Below, piece after piece: positions 11,446 to 23,814 of a stretch of 64,000 nucleotides of DNA. Where the stretch lies: contig NW_006768875.1 in assembly GCF_000204055.1 (NCBI RefSeq), positions 43,511 to 107,510 of the forward strand, written 5' to 3'. Source of the stretch: Melampsora larici-populina 98AG31. Lineage: Eukaryota; Basidiomycota; Pucciniomycetes; Pucciniales; Melampsoraceae. Under the pieces are notes generated by a model. The model worked only from the letters and a program-made list of their open reading frames with translations. It was not told the DNA's origin and searched no databases. How positions within the stretch are numbered: the first letter of the stretch is position 1; the number at the start of each line of letters is the position of its first letter. A program made the translations under genes and the position numbers.

Positions 11446-12793
11446 ATGACCAACGGCACTGATCACGAGCCTGTTGTGTTTGATGACAAAGATCGAACTT
11501 TTCAAATCCAGTTCAACGTGTGGCAGAAGGTTCCCCCTCCTGAGATTCGAGTCCAAGCAAAAAAATCGAAGAGCAAGCCCAACAAGCCTGCTGCCCCGTT
11601 GAAACCCTATGTTCCTCAATGGGTGAATTACCGTCCTCCCCGACCTGCGAAGAAAGAGCTTCAATTGTCGTTTTATTCCACTTTCGGTTGGCACCTGTTC
11701 AAACGCAGGCTTTTGGAAGCCTGTAATCTGGTTAAGCCTGGTATATCAAGGCCTCTCATGGAGGCGGTTGCGGATGGCGAGGCTTTCTGTGAGGGTTGGA
11801 TTCACGGAGCTCCTCGTTTTAAGGTCAAGGATCACTTTTAGTGCATGATAACGCTTCTCTTATGGAATTTCTTGAGGCGGCCAACAACCACACTCCCGAA
11901 ACCAACATGGGTTTTAAATTCATACACGCGAATCCAAGAACCAATGCCCAAGCATCTCAAATCTTGGATGGCGGCAATCGTGATCCTTCTCCTGATCCGT
12001 CTGATGACGGTAGTGAGATGTCAACTGATGTAAGTACAATCTGCTCATAACATCTTCTTATTCTTGAATCTCACCATTTCCTTCTACTCAGTCTGATGCT
12101 CTAGATCCCACTGAAAGGAAGTACTTAATCTTAATGGCTCGATTTGAAGCAATGTTTGCATCTGGTGAGAACATCGCCACCGCAGTCAATCCTGCAAACT
12201 CAGCACAAGTGTTGTTGCTCAACACTTCCAGGATCCGTACCTGGGCTAAGGATTGGGTGAGTTACTAGCTTCCAACATATGCTTTGATATGTGTAGCTGA
12301 TTGTCTCACCTGTTGGTAATAGGCTGACGGTGTTCCAGGGGTGGATGAGGTCAATCCGCCAATGGCTCGCCCCGACTTCAAGTACATACGAGTTCTTGAC
12401 TACAAGCGCGAGAAGGCTATCCTCCTTGGGTATGCCATAAATCCAGCCCCGTCTGCCGTTGGAAGTACTCCATCTGTAGTTCATCATAACTACTATGGAA
12501 ACCCTGACGGTAATCATCCCCCAGCTTACACGCCAAATCCAACCACTCGTGCTTTATCGCCGCCACCTGGTCCAGTTCCTTTCAACGACTTCCTCACCTT
12601 TGCTGGAATCGGTCCCGACAAGCAAAAAGCTCGTGTTGCTTTAGAAAACGAAGGAATCAAAGACTTTTTTCGATTCCTTGACCGCGAGACTTATTCTATC
12701 GCCAACCTCCGCACTATGGGTATCCCATTTGCTCAAGCCGAGGACATATGGAAAGCAGTACCCCGCTTCATTCATCATCTGAAGTCCTTATAA
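11446..12793 (+). pseudogene. Passenger gene with C-terminal SAM-like domain, one frameshift
   Basis: I read three exons: 11446-12029, 12092-12256 and 12323-12793, with good GTAAGT/GTGAGT donors and CAG/TAG acceptors. The frame breaks once: after ...VKDHF at 11841 it continues in the +1 frame (HDNASLMEFLEAANN). One missing T in the run at 11837-11839 would explain this, so it is either a young pseudogene or an assembly error. The product would be about 406 aa. It has a Lys/Pro-rich N-terminal part, an acidic middle (PSPDPSDDGSEMSTD), a Pro-rich linker, and a C-terminal 65 aa (FNDFLTFAGIG...LRTMGIPF...) that fits the SAM helical-bundle pattern. SAM domains mediate protein oligomerisation. The role in the transposon is unknown. 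Confidence 0.6.
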
Positions 12794-13586
12794 TTGTTTA
12801 CTTGAACTATCTAAAAACCCAGGATTGATTTGCATTCTTGGATGAATGTTAGAAATCTTTGTATCTGTTACCTCGAGTCTCTAGCATTATTATTATTTGC
12901 AAATGTTCTTGCATTATACTAGTATTATGGTGTCCTGGTCACCCTTCATCTTTTTAGTTGTTGAGCTGTTTGTTAGTGTTGTTGTTATATATGTCATCTA
13001 TATTGGCCTCATACTAGTTGTATTTGTAAGAGCCTCACCGCAATGACATATTTTCAAATCAATCACTTGACATTGATAACAAATCTCAAGAAATATCTTT
13101 GAAAATCCCATTTGTGTCACTCAAGTGGGGTGTCTTAGCTCAGGAATTGTTCATAAGAGACCCAAGAATGACTTGGGATCAACTCAAAATGCCATGTTTG
13201 ACATCAATCAAATGTGCAGGGCTGAAAATTTCATGTCGTATCTTCACTTCAAGAGTGTCATGATCGCATGAATAGGTGAACTTTCAGTACCAAGTTTCTC
13301 CAATATGATTTTCACATTTACTCTCAGCTAGTGACCTTGATAGTCATAAAGTGCGATTTTTAAATGGGTTGAAGTATCAATTTATTGTATTACTGAACAT
13401 AATGTTAAATTGTATTGTATAACTGGTACGATTATAAGAAATTATGTATGAGATTTAACAAATTTTTACCAATTGGTCAAAATTAAAAACAATAACACTA
13501 ATACTCATGTTTATGAAACACAGCCAAGTGGATGTGTTAAAGTAGCACAAATTTGATAAAAAAGAAGTATAATATGTTTTGTGCAA

Positions 13587-14700
13587 CTATATCCAATAGC
13601 CACAAACAGCATATAATCGATTTATGAGGGAACCTGAGAGAACTCTCCACGCAGTGTCCAAGATACAATCTACCTTCTCATCTCGATTAGCTAGTTGAAG
13701 GAATTGGGATCGTACAAAGAAAGCTTTCAATACTGAGAAAGCCTTCTCGATAGGATTGAAGTCAGGTGAGTAGGCTGGGAGATAGACGATGCGGATTCCT
13801 TTCTCTTCGGCTAACTCTGATATTCGGCCTCCGTGGTGAATACTAGCGTTGTCTAAGATCAAGACCGAGTTAGCTTGCGGGTAGGGGTTCATGACCGGCA
13901 ACTGTATCAAAAGACTTGTTAGATATGTTCTTTGGCTACATAAAGAGAATTAAAACAATAACCCACAAGTTTATGCTTCAAGAAAGACTCAAAGTCTTTG
14001 CGCAAAAAGCTGCCACTTTGACATGCCATTGCCAATACACCACCTTGAAATATCGCCGGTAAAAGAGTGTAGCGCTTGCTACTACGACCTCGGGGGATTC
14101 TTCTCGTACGTTGGCCTCGCTTTGCACGTGCAAAATTTCTATAAAGTGAGCGCTCCATGATTGAGCATTCGTCTGATGCATTCAGGAAAGGTTGGTATCA
14201 TCTCAGTATCATTTGTTAAAACAAGACATCCCTAGAAACACCATCATATTGGGATTCAATTGGCCAACGCTATTCAAGAACTTGGCACACTTGGCGGGGT
14301 TCTGGTTTGGATGGACAGTTCGGGCTTTTTTGAGCGTGAGGGAGAGTCAATTCTTGAGCTCTGTCGCGAGAGTGGACAAAGCCGACCATTGACCAGTGTG
14401 GCGATACATGGATTGTTGATACTCATCAAGGTAGAGTGTAGGATCTCGATCCACAAGGCCGATGATGAACTCCCGATCGTCATCTGAAAGTGTGGTCTGT
14501 CGGCCTAGGTTCTCGTATTCAGCAGGATCACGGATAACACAAGCAGTTCGAGCGTAAAGGGCCTTCCAGCGTGCGATCGTTCGGTCACTGACGGGGCTAC
14601 GAAGCTGGCGTTTGACCGAAGCGATGGTGCTGCCTTCCTTGAGTAACTGCAAGGCCAGCACCTTTATGCCGGCGTCGTACTTGCATGGTTGTACTCGCAT
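13587..14700 (-). pseudogene. Tc1/mariner transposase (DDE_3), decayed
   Basis: Exon 1 starts at ATG 14700 with a helix-turn-helix half (KYDAGIKVLALQLLKEGS, then SDRTIARW). Exon 2 is about 14172-13967 and exon 3 is 13901-13587. The catalytic residues are visible: FLDE across the exon 1/2 junction, LILDNASIHHGG, and YSPDFNPIEKAF. Two lesions are seen. One is TGA at 14347-14349, where relatives have Arg (CGA-to-TGA is a CpG transition). The other is the expected donor after exon 1, which reads GG instead of GT (about 14235). The length (about 350 codons) is normal for the family. The enzyme cuts and pastes DNA at TA sites. Confidence 0.85.
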
Positions 14701-15109
14701 TTCAGAAGCCTAAAGAAACGGTAAACAGAGTATCAGCCGGACTGGGATATCCAAATGAGGGTTCGGAACGGTCCCTCACGATTGTAAATGGTCCAGAGCG
14801 AGGATTTGAGCGGGTCGACGATAAGATCGAAGAGTGAGTTGAGGGGTGCTGGAGATGGTGGATGAGAATCTCGAAACCTGACGACGGATCCTCCCCAATG
14901 AAAAAAGAGGGAAAGACGAAAGATCAGCGAGATCAAACCCCCCGAGTTTGCCAAACATAAATTTGGGCTTACACACATCTTTGCCAAGCCGTAAGCTTAA
15001 CAAAGCCGGTATGATCATACAGAAACTGAATCGGTTCTCATTTAACTTAAACCTAAAAAGAAAAACAAAAAAAATGAAGACCATGACACGAATTTCCGAA
15101 ATAGCTGTA

Positions 15110-18100
15110 ATCACATTTGAGAAACATGGGACTTTACCTACCAGTGACAAATCTGTTTTGTAATTGTGATGTGGATTTTGAATTTTTGTAAAATATATGT
15201 AGAGCTGATGTACTTGGGTCATAATTTGAAAACACAAATTCTCGAGGTATCTTGATACCTCATCAGAACATAAATTGACCACAACATAAACTGAATGTGC
15301 CCATTATGATTTCACCAGGTACTTCACATATAATTTTCATCTTGGACCGCTCAGTGATGTAGATTGTTCATGAGCTTCTGATACCAAAGCTCTGTCGCAA
15401 GCAAGCCCACGAGACCCGAGGTTCGACTTTTGGAAAACCAAGTCATGAAAACCTTCACTCAAATCAAGTCATTTCCCTTTTGACAACAAGTCTCAGATCA
15501 CTTTTCACATTGTTCCGCTCTTTGACTTGTTTTTTTATTATCTCTTCTTTGTTTTACTTTCTTTTCTCTATACTACTATCATATCCATTCCCTCGTTTCC
15601 CTTCTTATCCAATTTCGTTCATCAGTCTCGGTGGCTGCTTGGATTTGATTCGGTTTTGATCAATGACCCCCGCCTTCCACCTTCGCGCGACCTCATATAT
15701 CACTCTTCTTATTGATACGGACCTGAGTTAGGCCATACAACCAAAGACCAATCAGTTCCCAACTTGAAAGGCTTGGTGGGTATAGTACGACACATCTTTC
15801 TGTGCAACATGTACTAGATGAACTGAGTGTTTCTGCTTTTGCGTGACTTCAGGTAACTCAATTTCACCGCCGCGAAGATTGTCGGTCCGATGAACATCTG
15901 TCGACCTTGCATACCGATCGTGATATGATATTCTTGGTAAGTGAAGTATAGCTGCTTTATGCCTTCATCTCGCTTTGTATCTGTCTGTCCAGCCGTTATT
16001 CTAGAGTTGCTGACCCATTTTGATCTCTCCTGGTCATCACTAGTCCATGGTGATTTTTTCTGCTCATTGGATGTCCTTGTATGGAACCCAAAGGATTGAC
16101 TGGATATCCTTTGCATCGAATTTTGTTGCTCTCAATCGGCCTCTCAGTTCATCCTCAAGTTTCTCAAAGTCCAACCCCCAAACAATAATATATTTCTCCC
16201 TGGCAAAAACTAGTGGCAAGAAGATGTACCGTACTGATAGATATTGACTGAATGGGGATTGGCTCATCATTTCCTTTTCTTTTGTTATATATCATTGGGA
16301 TTTTCTTCTATGGCTACCTACAATTACTTCTTTACATTAAAAGTCTTTTTGTTGAACAAACATTGTTGTTTTTCTTATTTGTACGGTACATCCGGAACGT
16401 ATCCAGCGTCTCATGTCACTGTGTTGCCCCAGTAAGCAAAGTATTGTGACCAAAAGGAAACCAAATGATGCCAACAGAGGAAATCAGAAATCAAAATCGA
16501 GATACCAATACCAATACAATAAAATGACAATTAAAATTGAATCAAAATCAAACCGATCAAGATCTGGGTTGGATTCATGTTCCAGAATCCATGTTTGGAC
16601 AATGTGTGTATTGCATTTCATAAATGTAACCAAGAAGATTATATCAGCGATATGTCGTAAGTATGTGTGACTTTTATTGTTGATACCTTCAGCATGCCTG
16701 CTGATTACATCACGATTATGTAGGATGAGTGTTGAACAAAGATCAGAATAACAAGTTTGCAACGCAACCACATATGTTTACATCATGTTTTTACTGGGCA
16801 TGTCATCAACATATGAAAACAACATCATTGGAACAGGATGGTGAAATCACATAAAGATTACGAATCTTTTGAACCGCAGTGTACATCACAATAATCATGT
16901 ACAGTCAATTTACTTACTAAAGCTCTATCAACGTCACCGTGACGTTTGCAAATTTAGAAGTCAAGAATCTGAAAAGTGTGAATTCAATTTAAAGTTTGTT
17001 GTCAAAGAAAGTTTATTNNNNNNNNNNNNNNNNNNNNNNNNNNNNNNNNNNNNNNNNNNNNNNNNNNNNNNNNNNNNNNNNNNNNNNNNNNNNNNNNNNN
17101 NNNNNNNNNNNNNNNNNTCTAAATTTGCAAACGTCAAGTTCTCAGTAAAAGTTCAATTCTCATTCTCAGAGTTATGGTTCTCTCATATGCATGTACACTG
17201 ACGGTTCAAAAGATTCGTAATCTTTATGTGATTTCACCATCCTGTTCCAATGATGTTGTTTTCATATGTTGATGACATGCCCAGTAAAAACATGATGTAA
17301 ACATATGTGGTTGCGTTGCAAACTTGTTATTCTGATCTTTGTTCAACACTCATCCTACATAATCGTGATGTAATCAGCAGGCATGCTGAAGGTATCAACA
17401 ATAAAAGTCACACATACTTACGACATATCGCTGATATAATCTTCTTGGTTACATTTATGAAATGCAATACACACATTGTCCAAACATGGATTCTGGAACA
17501 TGAATCCAACCCAGATCTTGATCGGTTTGATTTTGATTCAATTTTAATTGTCATTTTATTGTATTGGTATTGGTATCTCGATTTTGATTTCTGATTTCCT
17601 CTGTTGGCATCATTTGGTTTCCTTTTGGTCACAATACTTTGCTTACTGGGGCAACACAGTGACATGAGACGCTGGATACGTTCCGGATGTACCGTACAAA
17701 TAAGAAAAACAACAATGTTTGTTCAACAAAAAGACTTTTAATGTAAAGAAGTAATTGTAGGTAGCCATAGAAGAAAATCCCAATGATATATAACAAAAGA
17801 AAAGGAAATGATGAGCCAATCCCCATTCAGTCAATATCTATCAGTACGGTACATCTTCTTGCCACTAGTTTTTGCCAGGGAGAAATATATTATTGTTTGG
17901 GGGTTGGACTTTGAGAAACTTGAGGATGAACTGAGAGGCCGATTGAGAGCAACAAAATTCGATGCAAAGGATATCCAGTCAATCCTTTGGGTTCCATACA
18001 AGGACATCCAATGAGCAGAAAAAATCACCATGGACTAGTGATGACCAGGAGAGATCAAAATGGGTCAGCAACTCTAGAATAACGGCTGGACAGACAGATA

Positions 18101-18968
18101 CAAAGCGAGATGAAGGCATAAAGCAGCTATACTTCACTTACCAAGAATATCATATCACGATCGGTATGCAAGGTCGACAGATGTTCATCGGACCGACAAT
18201 CTTCGCGGCGGTGAAATTGAGTTACCTGAAGTCACGCAAAAGCAGAAACACTCAGTTCATCTAGTACATGTTGCACAGAAAGATGTGTCGTACTATACCC
18301 ACCAAGCCTTTCAAGTTGGGAACTGATTGGTCTTTGGTTGTATGGCCTAACTCAGGTCCGTATCAATAAGAAGAGTGATATATGAGGTCGCGCGAAGGTG
18401 GAAGGCGGGGGTCATTGATCAAAACCGAATCAAATCCAAGCAGCCACCGAGACTGATGAACGAAATTGGATAAGAAGGGAAACGAGGGAATGGATATGAT
18501 AGTAGTATAGAGAAAAGAAAGTAAAACAAAGAAGAGATAATAAAAAAACAAGTCAAAGAGCGGAACAATGTGAAAAGTGATCTGAGACTTGTTGTCAAAA
18601 GGGAAATGACTTGATTTGAGTGAAGGTTTTCATGACTTGGTTTTCCAAAAGTCGAACCTCGGGTCTCGTGGGCTTGCTTGCGACAGAGCTTTGGTATCAG
18701 AAGCTCATGAACAATCTACATCACTGAGCGGTCCAAGATGAAAATTATATGTGAAGTACCTGGTGAAATCATAATGGGCACATTCAGTTTATGTTGTGGT
18801 CAATTTATGTTCTGATGAGGTATCAAGATACCTCGAGAATTTGTGTTTTCAAATTATGACCCAAGTACATCAGCTCTACATATATTTTACAAAAATTCAA
18901 AATCCACATCACAATTACAAAACAGATTTGTCACTGGTAGGTAAAGTCCCATGTTTCTCAAATGTGAT
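15110..18968. mobile_element. 3.86-kb palindromic (foldback) element, TA target duplication
   Basis: Arms 15110-16886 and 17191-18968 are inverted copies. Four ORFs translate identically in both arms, and the only difference I noticed is one base near 16877 (GAACCGCAG against GAACCGTCAG). The centre (16887-17190) differs, except for a shared GACGTTTGCAAATTTAGA beside a 100-N gap. TA flanks it at 15108-15109 and 18969-18970. The sequence with one TA and the insert removed matches the uninterrupted mariner TIR at 10620-10650 across the join. I see no coding region with a known domain. This supports a real transposed palindrome rather than a misjoin. Confidence 0.8.
17018..17117. other. Assembly gap of exactly 100 N
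   Basis: The round length indicates a scaffold gap of unknown true size. It lies in the loop of the palindromic element, where short-read or collapsed assemblies typically fail. Confidence 0.95.
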
Positions 18969-19019
18969 TACTGGGGGTGTTTTGAACACATATTTGCCCT
19001 TAAAGTTTGCACCGTAGTG

Positions 19020-19489
19020 TATGTAACCTCATGGGCCTCATGGTCATGGACAAGCTTGTAAAGAGTCGGGAAAGAGAAGGAAAAAGGTTTCAAATTTTAG
19101 CGTGTGAAGCGGAATTGGGAATAAATAGTTTTTTCGTAGTCTGAGGGAATTTTGCCCAAGAAGGCTTTGGCAAAACTCAGCCTCCCGAAATCTGAAAGGG
19201 GATTTGTTTAAGCCAAGGTTTTCAGTACATAAACCGGTCAACAAACTCCCGTCCAATCTTTTCTTCTTTCGATTGTAGTTTCTGATAATGGGAAAGATAC
19301 CAAACTAATGTTACATTACTTAAAGATCAGCTTAGAGTTACATTATCAACACAAACACACACACACACGTATGATGAAATCTGAATGAATCTCTTCTCTT
19401 CTACAATTCCTTAAGACTTGAGATCTAATTTGAATTTGATAACTCTGAATGAAATAAGTTACAAAATAACAAAAGCTGGATGATGGGTT
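19020..19489. other. Intergenic between mariner element and YPI1 3' end
   Basis: I see no gene. A short AC dinucleotide microsatellite lies at about 19350-19368. The sequence next to YPI1 is presumably its 3' UTR. Confidence 0.5.
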
Positions 19490-20225
19490 TTATGCTTTTC
19501 CTTTACCTATGAAAATCAACAAGATAAAATAAGTAGAAGAATCAAAACAGAACCAAAAAAACTGATCAGTATGATTTCAAGAGTCGATGATGAAAGTGAA
19601 TGTGAAAATACCTTTTGAATTGATAGGTTCAGCTTCATAAGCATTAACGGCCGTAGGAGGAGACGATCGAACCGACGATCTATGTTCGGCGGAATGTGAA
19701 TGGCTTGGATTGTTAGGAATCGATTTGTTGGAAGGATGAGGTTGAGAATTAGAAGAATGTTGACAACAATCTGAATCTGATGAATTATCTGATTCATCAG
19801 ATGATTCATCAAAAGCTCTTGGTTTTTTATAAATACAACAAACTAAGGAAACCAAAGATCAGTTGAGAGATTGATTAGGAATATGATTTTGGTTTTTCAA
19901 TATACCTTTTGATTTCTTTCTACCTAGTCCTTCATTATCGATGACATTTTCACTCCATTGAACTCTAGTTTGACGAACTTGACTTGGATTGTTGATTAAT
20001 GGATGAGCTCTGAGGATCAAAACTGAAGATTGAGGTTGAGATTGATGATTTGAATGAGTAGTTGATGGGTCATCTGATGAAGTGATGGTGATGGTTCTAG
20101 ATCCATGGTTTTGAGTTTGATTGATTGAAGTAGGTGAATCTAGTTGAGTTCTGATGGATGATGACTTGAGCTCAGTTGTTTGATTTGATTTGAATAGTTT
20201 TAGAATTCACTTACGAAGTGTTCAT
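19490..20225 (-). CDS. YPI1: Type 1 protein phosphatase inhibitor (YPI1/PPP1R11 family)
   Basis: Four exons on the minus strand fit: 20215-20225, 19906-20150, 19612-19842 and 19490-19506. Phases agree and total 167 aa. The family signature is complete: GSRTITITSSDD, then RVQWSENVIDNEGLGRKKSK, then VCCIYKKPRAFDESSDESD. The RVQW stretch is the PP1-binding RVxF-type motif, and the CCIY...FDESS block is the second conserved region. The C-terminal third is Ser/Pro-rich and ends GKGKA. YPI1 proteins bind and regulate PP1 (Glc7) mainly in the nucleus. The first exon is only 11 nt and the last only 17 nt, so gene finders may miss them. The first acceptor was chosen to keep phase; it needs a transcript. 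Confidence 0.9.
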
Positions 20226-20345
20226 GATGATGATGTTGGATGAGAATGAATGAGATTATTTTTACTTCAAGGTGATGATGACTGATTGAATTTCATTTTC
20301 TTGGTCTTTGTACTGAACCCATTCAACTTTTCACTGAGTTCTTGA

Positions 20346-20528
20346 CACTGCGAATATAATGTATTTTTCCGAGGTGAAAAATGATTACATTTATTTCACA
20401 AAATGATTAAAAATGCATTAATTCTGCATTAATTCTGCATTTTTCTGCATTAATTCTGCATTATTAATCATTTTGTGCATTAATGTCAATCATTTTTCAC
20501 CTGGGAAAAATACATTATTTTTGCAGTG
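20346..20528. mobile_element. CACTG-ended palindromic MITE, 183 bp
   Basis: The ends CACTGC...GCAGTG are flanked by TGA (20343-20345 and 20529-20531). TIRs of about 60 bp share ATAATGTATTTTTCC and AGGTGAAAAATGATTAC. The centre is a short array of CTGCATTAATT units. A second copy is at 30686-30888. It sits about 120 bp upstream of the YPI1 start codon and so could affect that promoter. Confidence 0.88.
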
Positions 20529-20531
20529 TGA

Positions 20532-21398
20532 TCAGTGACTGTCTTCAATCAAACTACATTTTATCATAACTCATTTCTTCTCAACTACATTTCTCTTCTC
20601 TTCTCTTCTCTTCTCAAACTCATTCACTTCACTCAGCTTGAACATTCTCGATTTCACAGAACTTGGATGGGCCATGGCTCAGCATTGGATATGTATGCTG
20701 CTTTTTGTAACATTTTTAAGATCTTCAGTCTTCATTTGTTTATCTCATGCATCACAAACTCCAATCATGCAAACATATGCAAATATGCTGATCAGCAGTT
20801 CTGATAATCCATGAAGTTATATGAGAATATAAGTAATCAAACTGCAAGTTCATCATCAACCATCCAATCGATCCTATCGCTCAATTTCAATGTACCCATC
20901 AATCTGATCGAATCACGATCTCTTCAAACCTCTCTTCACGATTCCTTTGGTCTACAAATAGAAACTCATTAAAAAGCCTTGGATGAGACCAATTCCAAAC
21001 CAAGTACAAACTCTCAAACAAAACCAAAAGATCTGTAAAAAGAGCTGTCAAACTGATCAATTCCCAATTCTCTCATGCTGCGTTTCTCTTTCAACCTAAT
21101 CCTCATTAAGAAATCCTGATCACCCATCATGTTATTTAACTTTCAATTCAACTTCCATACATACAGACATACATTATACATTAGTTCTTTTTTTCTATCT
21201 TCTCTTTATTTACATAAATCACTTCAGACCCACGCTGAAGTCTTTCATCTACCCAACTTAAATAGACTATCATAATCCACCCCACCCAAGTTTGTTTCAG
21301 TCTTTCCTGCTGCGCTGCAATTCCTAGACGATTGTTTCATATACTTTTAACGAGCCGCAAAGTCATCGAACCTCAACTTTGATCAAATTTACTTTATC
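20532..21398. other. Intergenic, upstream of the acid phosphatase
   Basis: No gene is supported. A TCTCT pentanucleotide microsatellite lies at about 20590-20614. The 300 bp before 21399 are pyrimidine-rich with scattered CAAG/TCAAA words and probably hold the phosphatase promoter and leader. Confidence 0.5.
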
Positions 21399-23814
21399 AT
21401 GATGATCAACTTGAAGTGTTTATACGTTGTGATTTTGGTTTTCAAAACTATTGATGCTTCAATCGATCCTGCTTCGTATTTTCCTGATCAACAAACCCTA
21501 GGTTACGCAGGTCCAACTGAAAGTAAGTCACCAACCCTCTTTGCCATCCATCATGATACTTCTGTTGACTCAATTTTGGGTTGGTTTTGATAATCATTAG
21601 TTGGTGCAGAACCTTCCTTGATTAAAAGTCCATTCCAACCAATCTTACAATCACATTTTCCAATCTTGAATCAAAACCCAACCGATTCAAATGCTACCAA
21701 GATTGGATCTTCAGCTTCTTCATCAGTAGTAGATGATGTGAATCGATTACCTAGGATATATAGATGGGGAAACCTTTCTCCAATGTATTCGTTACCCACC
21801 AAAACCTTTTCGAATCAAATCGATTCGGGTCCTGAGATTCCTTGCGGTTGTGAACTTGAACAAGTAAGTTGATCGAGTAATCTTTTTGGAAAAACGCTTT
21901 GAGGTTTCTCCAAAGGATTTTTTTGATTTGTGTTTGATTTTTCTTTTGACTACATAGGTTCATCTGGTTCATCGTCATGGTGGTCGTTATCCAACGACTG
22001 GAAGTGCTTTACCTAGCTTTGGAAAACGAATCAAAGAAGCTCAAGTGAATATTCTTCAAGTTGATATTTTTCAATTCATTGTGATGATCACAATTCACTG
22101 ATCCAGTTTCCTTCAATAGGATAGTCGAAAGCTCAAAGCTAAAGGAGTACTTGATTTCCTCAATACATGGTCATACGAAGTAAGTGACCTACGCCGAACT
22201 TGTGATCAATTAACGTTGCAAGTAAACTCATCAAGATCTGTTTTCTTAACAGCTCGGTACAGAAGTTCTTACACCCTTTGGTCGATCACAAATGTTCGAT
22301 CTAGGAATCTCATATCGACAAAAATACGGATACCTATTAAACAAAATGAAAGACCGAATCCCCGTGTTTCGCACAACCACTCAAGACCGAATGTATCATT
22401 CTGCTCTAAACTTTTTTGCTGGATTCTTTGGAATCCCATATGAGAAATCTTATCATCAATCTATCATCATCGAATCTCAAAACTTTAATAATTCATTGGC
22501 TCCTTATTATCAATGTCCTAATTCTCATCATCCTGGAGTTGGAAACCTTGGTTCTGTGGTTTCTGAGCAATGGGTTGAAAGTTATTTGAAAAATGCTACT
22601 CATAGGTTTAATGAACTTATTGAAGGTTATCAATTCACTCCATCAGATCTGTGAGTATCCTTTCGAAAGAATTAGAACATTCTCTTTTCTTTGATACTAA
22701 TCTTGAATTGATCTTTCGGTTCAAGTCATACGATGCAACAAGTTTGTAGTTATGAAACCATCGCATTGGGCACCAGTGAATTTTGTTCTTTATTCACTGA
22801 TCAAGAATGGCTAGATTATTCCTACAGTATAGATCTGGGTAAATCCAATCTACATTTTCAATTCAAATCTTCAACTCTTCTCTAACTCAAATCATTTGGA
22901 TCTCTTTGACTAGAGTTTTGGTACTCTAATAGTTTTGGTAATCCGACTTCTGCAGCTTTGGGACTAGGTTACACTCAAGAATTAGTCCGTTTCTCATTTG
23001 ATTCCAATCTTTTTTCATTTGATTCTGTTTGACTGATCTTATTTTGGTTTTAGCTTGCTAGACTTACTGGTCGAGTTGATCCTAATCCATCAAGTTCGAT
23101 CAATACCACCCTCTTTAACAACCCTGTGACTTTCCCACTAAACCAATCAATCTATGTAGACGCAACTCACGATACGTAAGCTTTAAATGATTTCATTCTT
23201 GCCTTTGCTCTCAATGCTGGTTTCTGATCTTGGTGCTTTTTCATTAGTGTGATCTCAACAATCGTGGTAGCCTTGAATCTTACAAGTCTGGCTGCAAGCG
23301 GTCCACTTCCTACCAACAGAAGAGACCCGAAGCGAAGTTTTAGAGTAGAACAAATTGCTCCGTTAGTTTTCTTTCAAATCCTTTCAAACACAAGTCTCAC
23401 TATCATTTTTATTCTTTAGACTTAAATGTTTGATGGTTTTTTTTACTTTTAGATTCGGTGCTCAGATGGCTACTCAAATTATGACTTGTCAATTACAACC
23501 GAATTCAACCCAACAAAAATACGCAAGGTAAATTCAATAAACTGATCCTCTATTCCACACATCTTTTTGATCATTGAACTAATTAAATTTCGATTTTTTT
23601 TTGTTTTAGAATCGTTTTAAATGATGCAGTGATCCCATTAAACGGTTTATCGAAATGTAAATCATCAAACTTAGGTTTATGTGAATTGGATTTGTTTATT
23701 GAAAGTTTACAAAAAAGAGTTCAAGAGATTGATTATCCTCAATCATGTTTTAATAACTTTACAAAACCGGTTCCTATTAATTCATTGGGTTTAACTAATG
23801 GTCGTTGGATTTGA
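21399..23814 (+). CDS. Secreted histidine acid phosphatase (phytase-like)
   Basis: Eleven exons: 21399-21522, 21601-21863, 21958-22044, 22120-22179, 22253-22650, 22726-22838, 22914-22984, 23054-23175, 23248-23361, 23453-23527 and 23610-23814. They total 1632 nt (543 aa) with all phases matching. An N-terminal signal peptide (CLYVVILVF) precedes a Ser-rich spacer. The catalytic VHRHGGRYPTTG motif (nucleophile near H136) and the proton-donor THDT motif (near H411-D412) are both present, as are LGYTQELLARL and a Cys pattern typical of fungal phytases. The reaction releases phosphate from phosphomonoesters outside the cell, supporting phosphate uptake. Several NxS/T sites suggest glycosylation. 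The exon 7 donor (GTCCGT) was chosen because it restores ELLARL. The gene looks intact. Confidence 0.92.

Larger units (their letters stand above)
10586..19019 (-). mobile_element. Large Tc1/mariner element with passenger gene
   Basis: Terminal inverted repeats start CACTACGGTGCAAACTTT at 10586 and, inverted, end at 19019. Both are flanked by TA, the Tc1/mariner target duplication. The left TIR runs on through a CAGCTATTTCG block and a TTTTTCTTTTTAGGTTTAAG block to about 10710. The right TIR holds the same blocks (15020-15107), but its outermost part is displaced to 18971-19019 by a 3.86-kb insertion. Without that insertion the element is about 4.57 kb. It carries a transposase (13587-14700, minus) and a second gene (11446-12793, plus). 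TIRs of more than 100 bp and a passenger gene are unusual for this superfamily. Confidence 0.85.

Noticed and set aside
15814..16116. 100-aa ORF repeated on the other strand at 17962-18264
   Set aside because: Both are parts of the two palindrome arms. Identical translation follows from arm identity and gives no evidence of a gene; no domain is visible.
15110..18968. Assembly misjoin of a contig with its own reverse complement
   Set aside because: The outer boundaries fall exactly on a TA duplication inside a TIR whose intact version is present at 10586-10720, which a random misjoin would not produce. I keep it as a caveat only.
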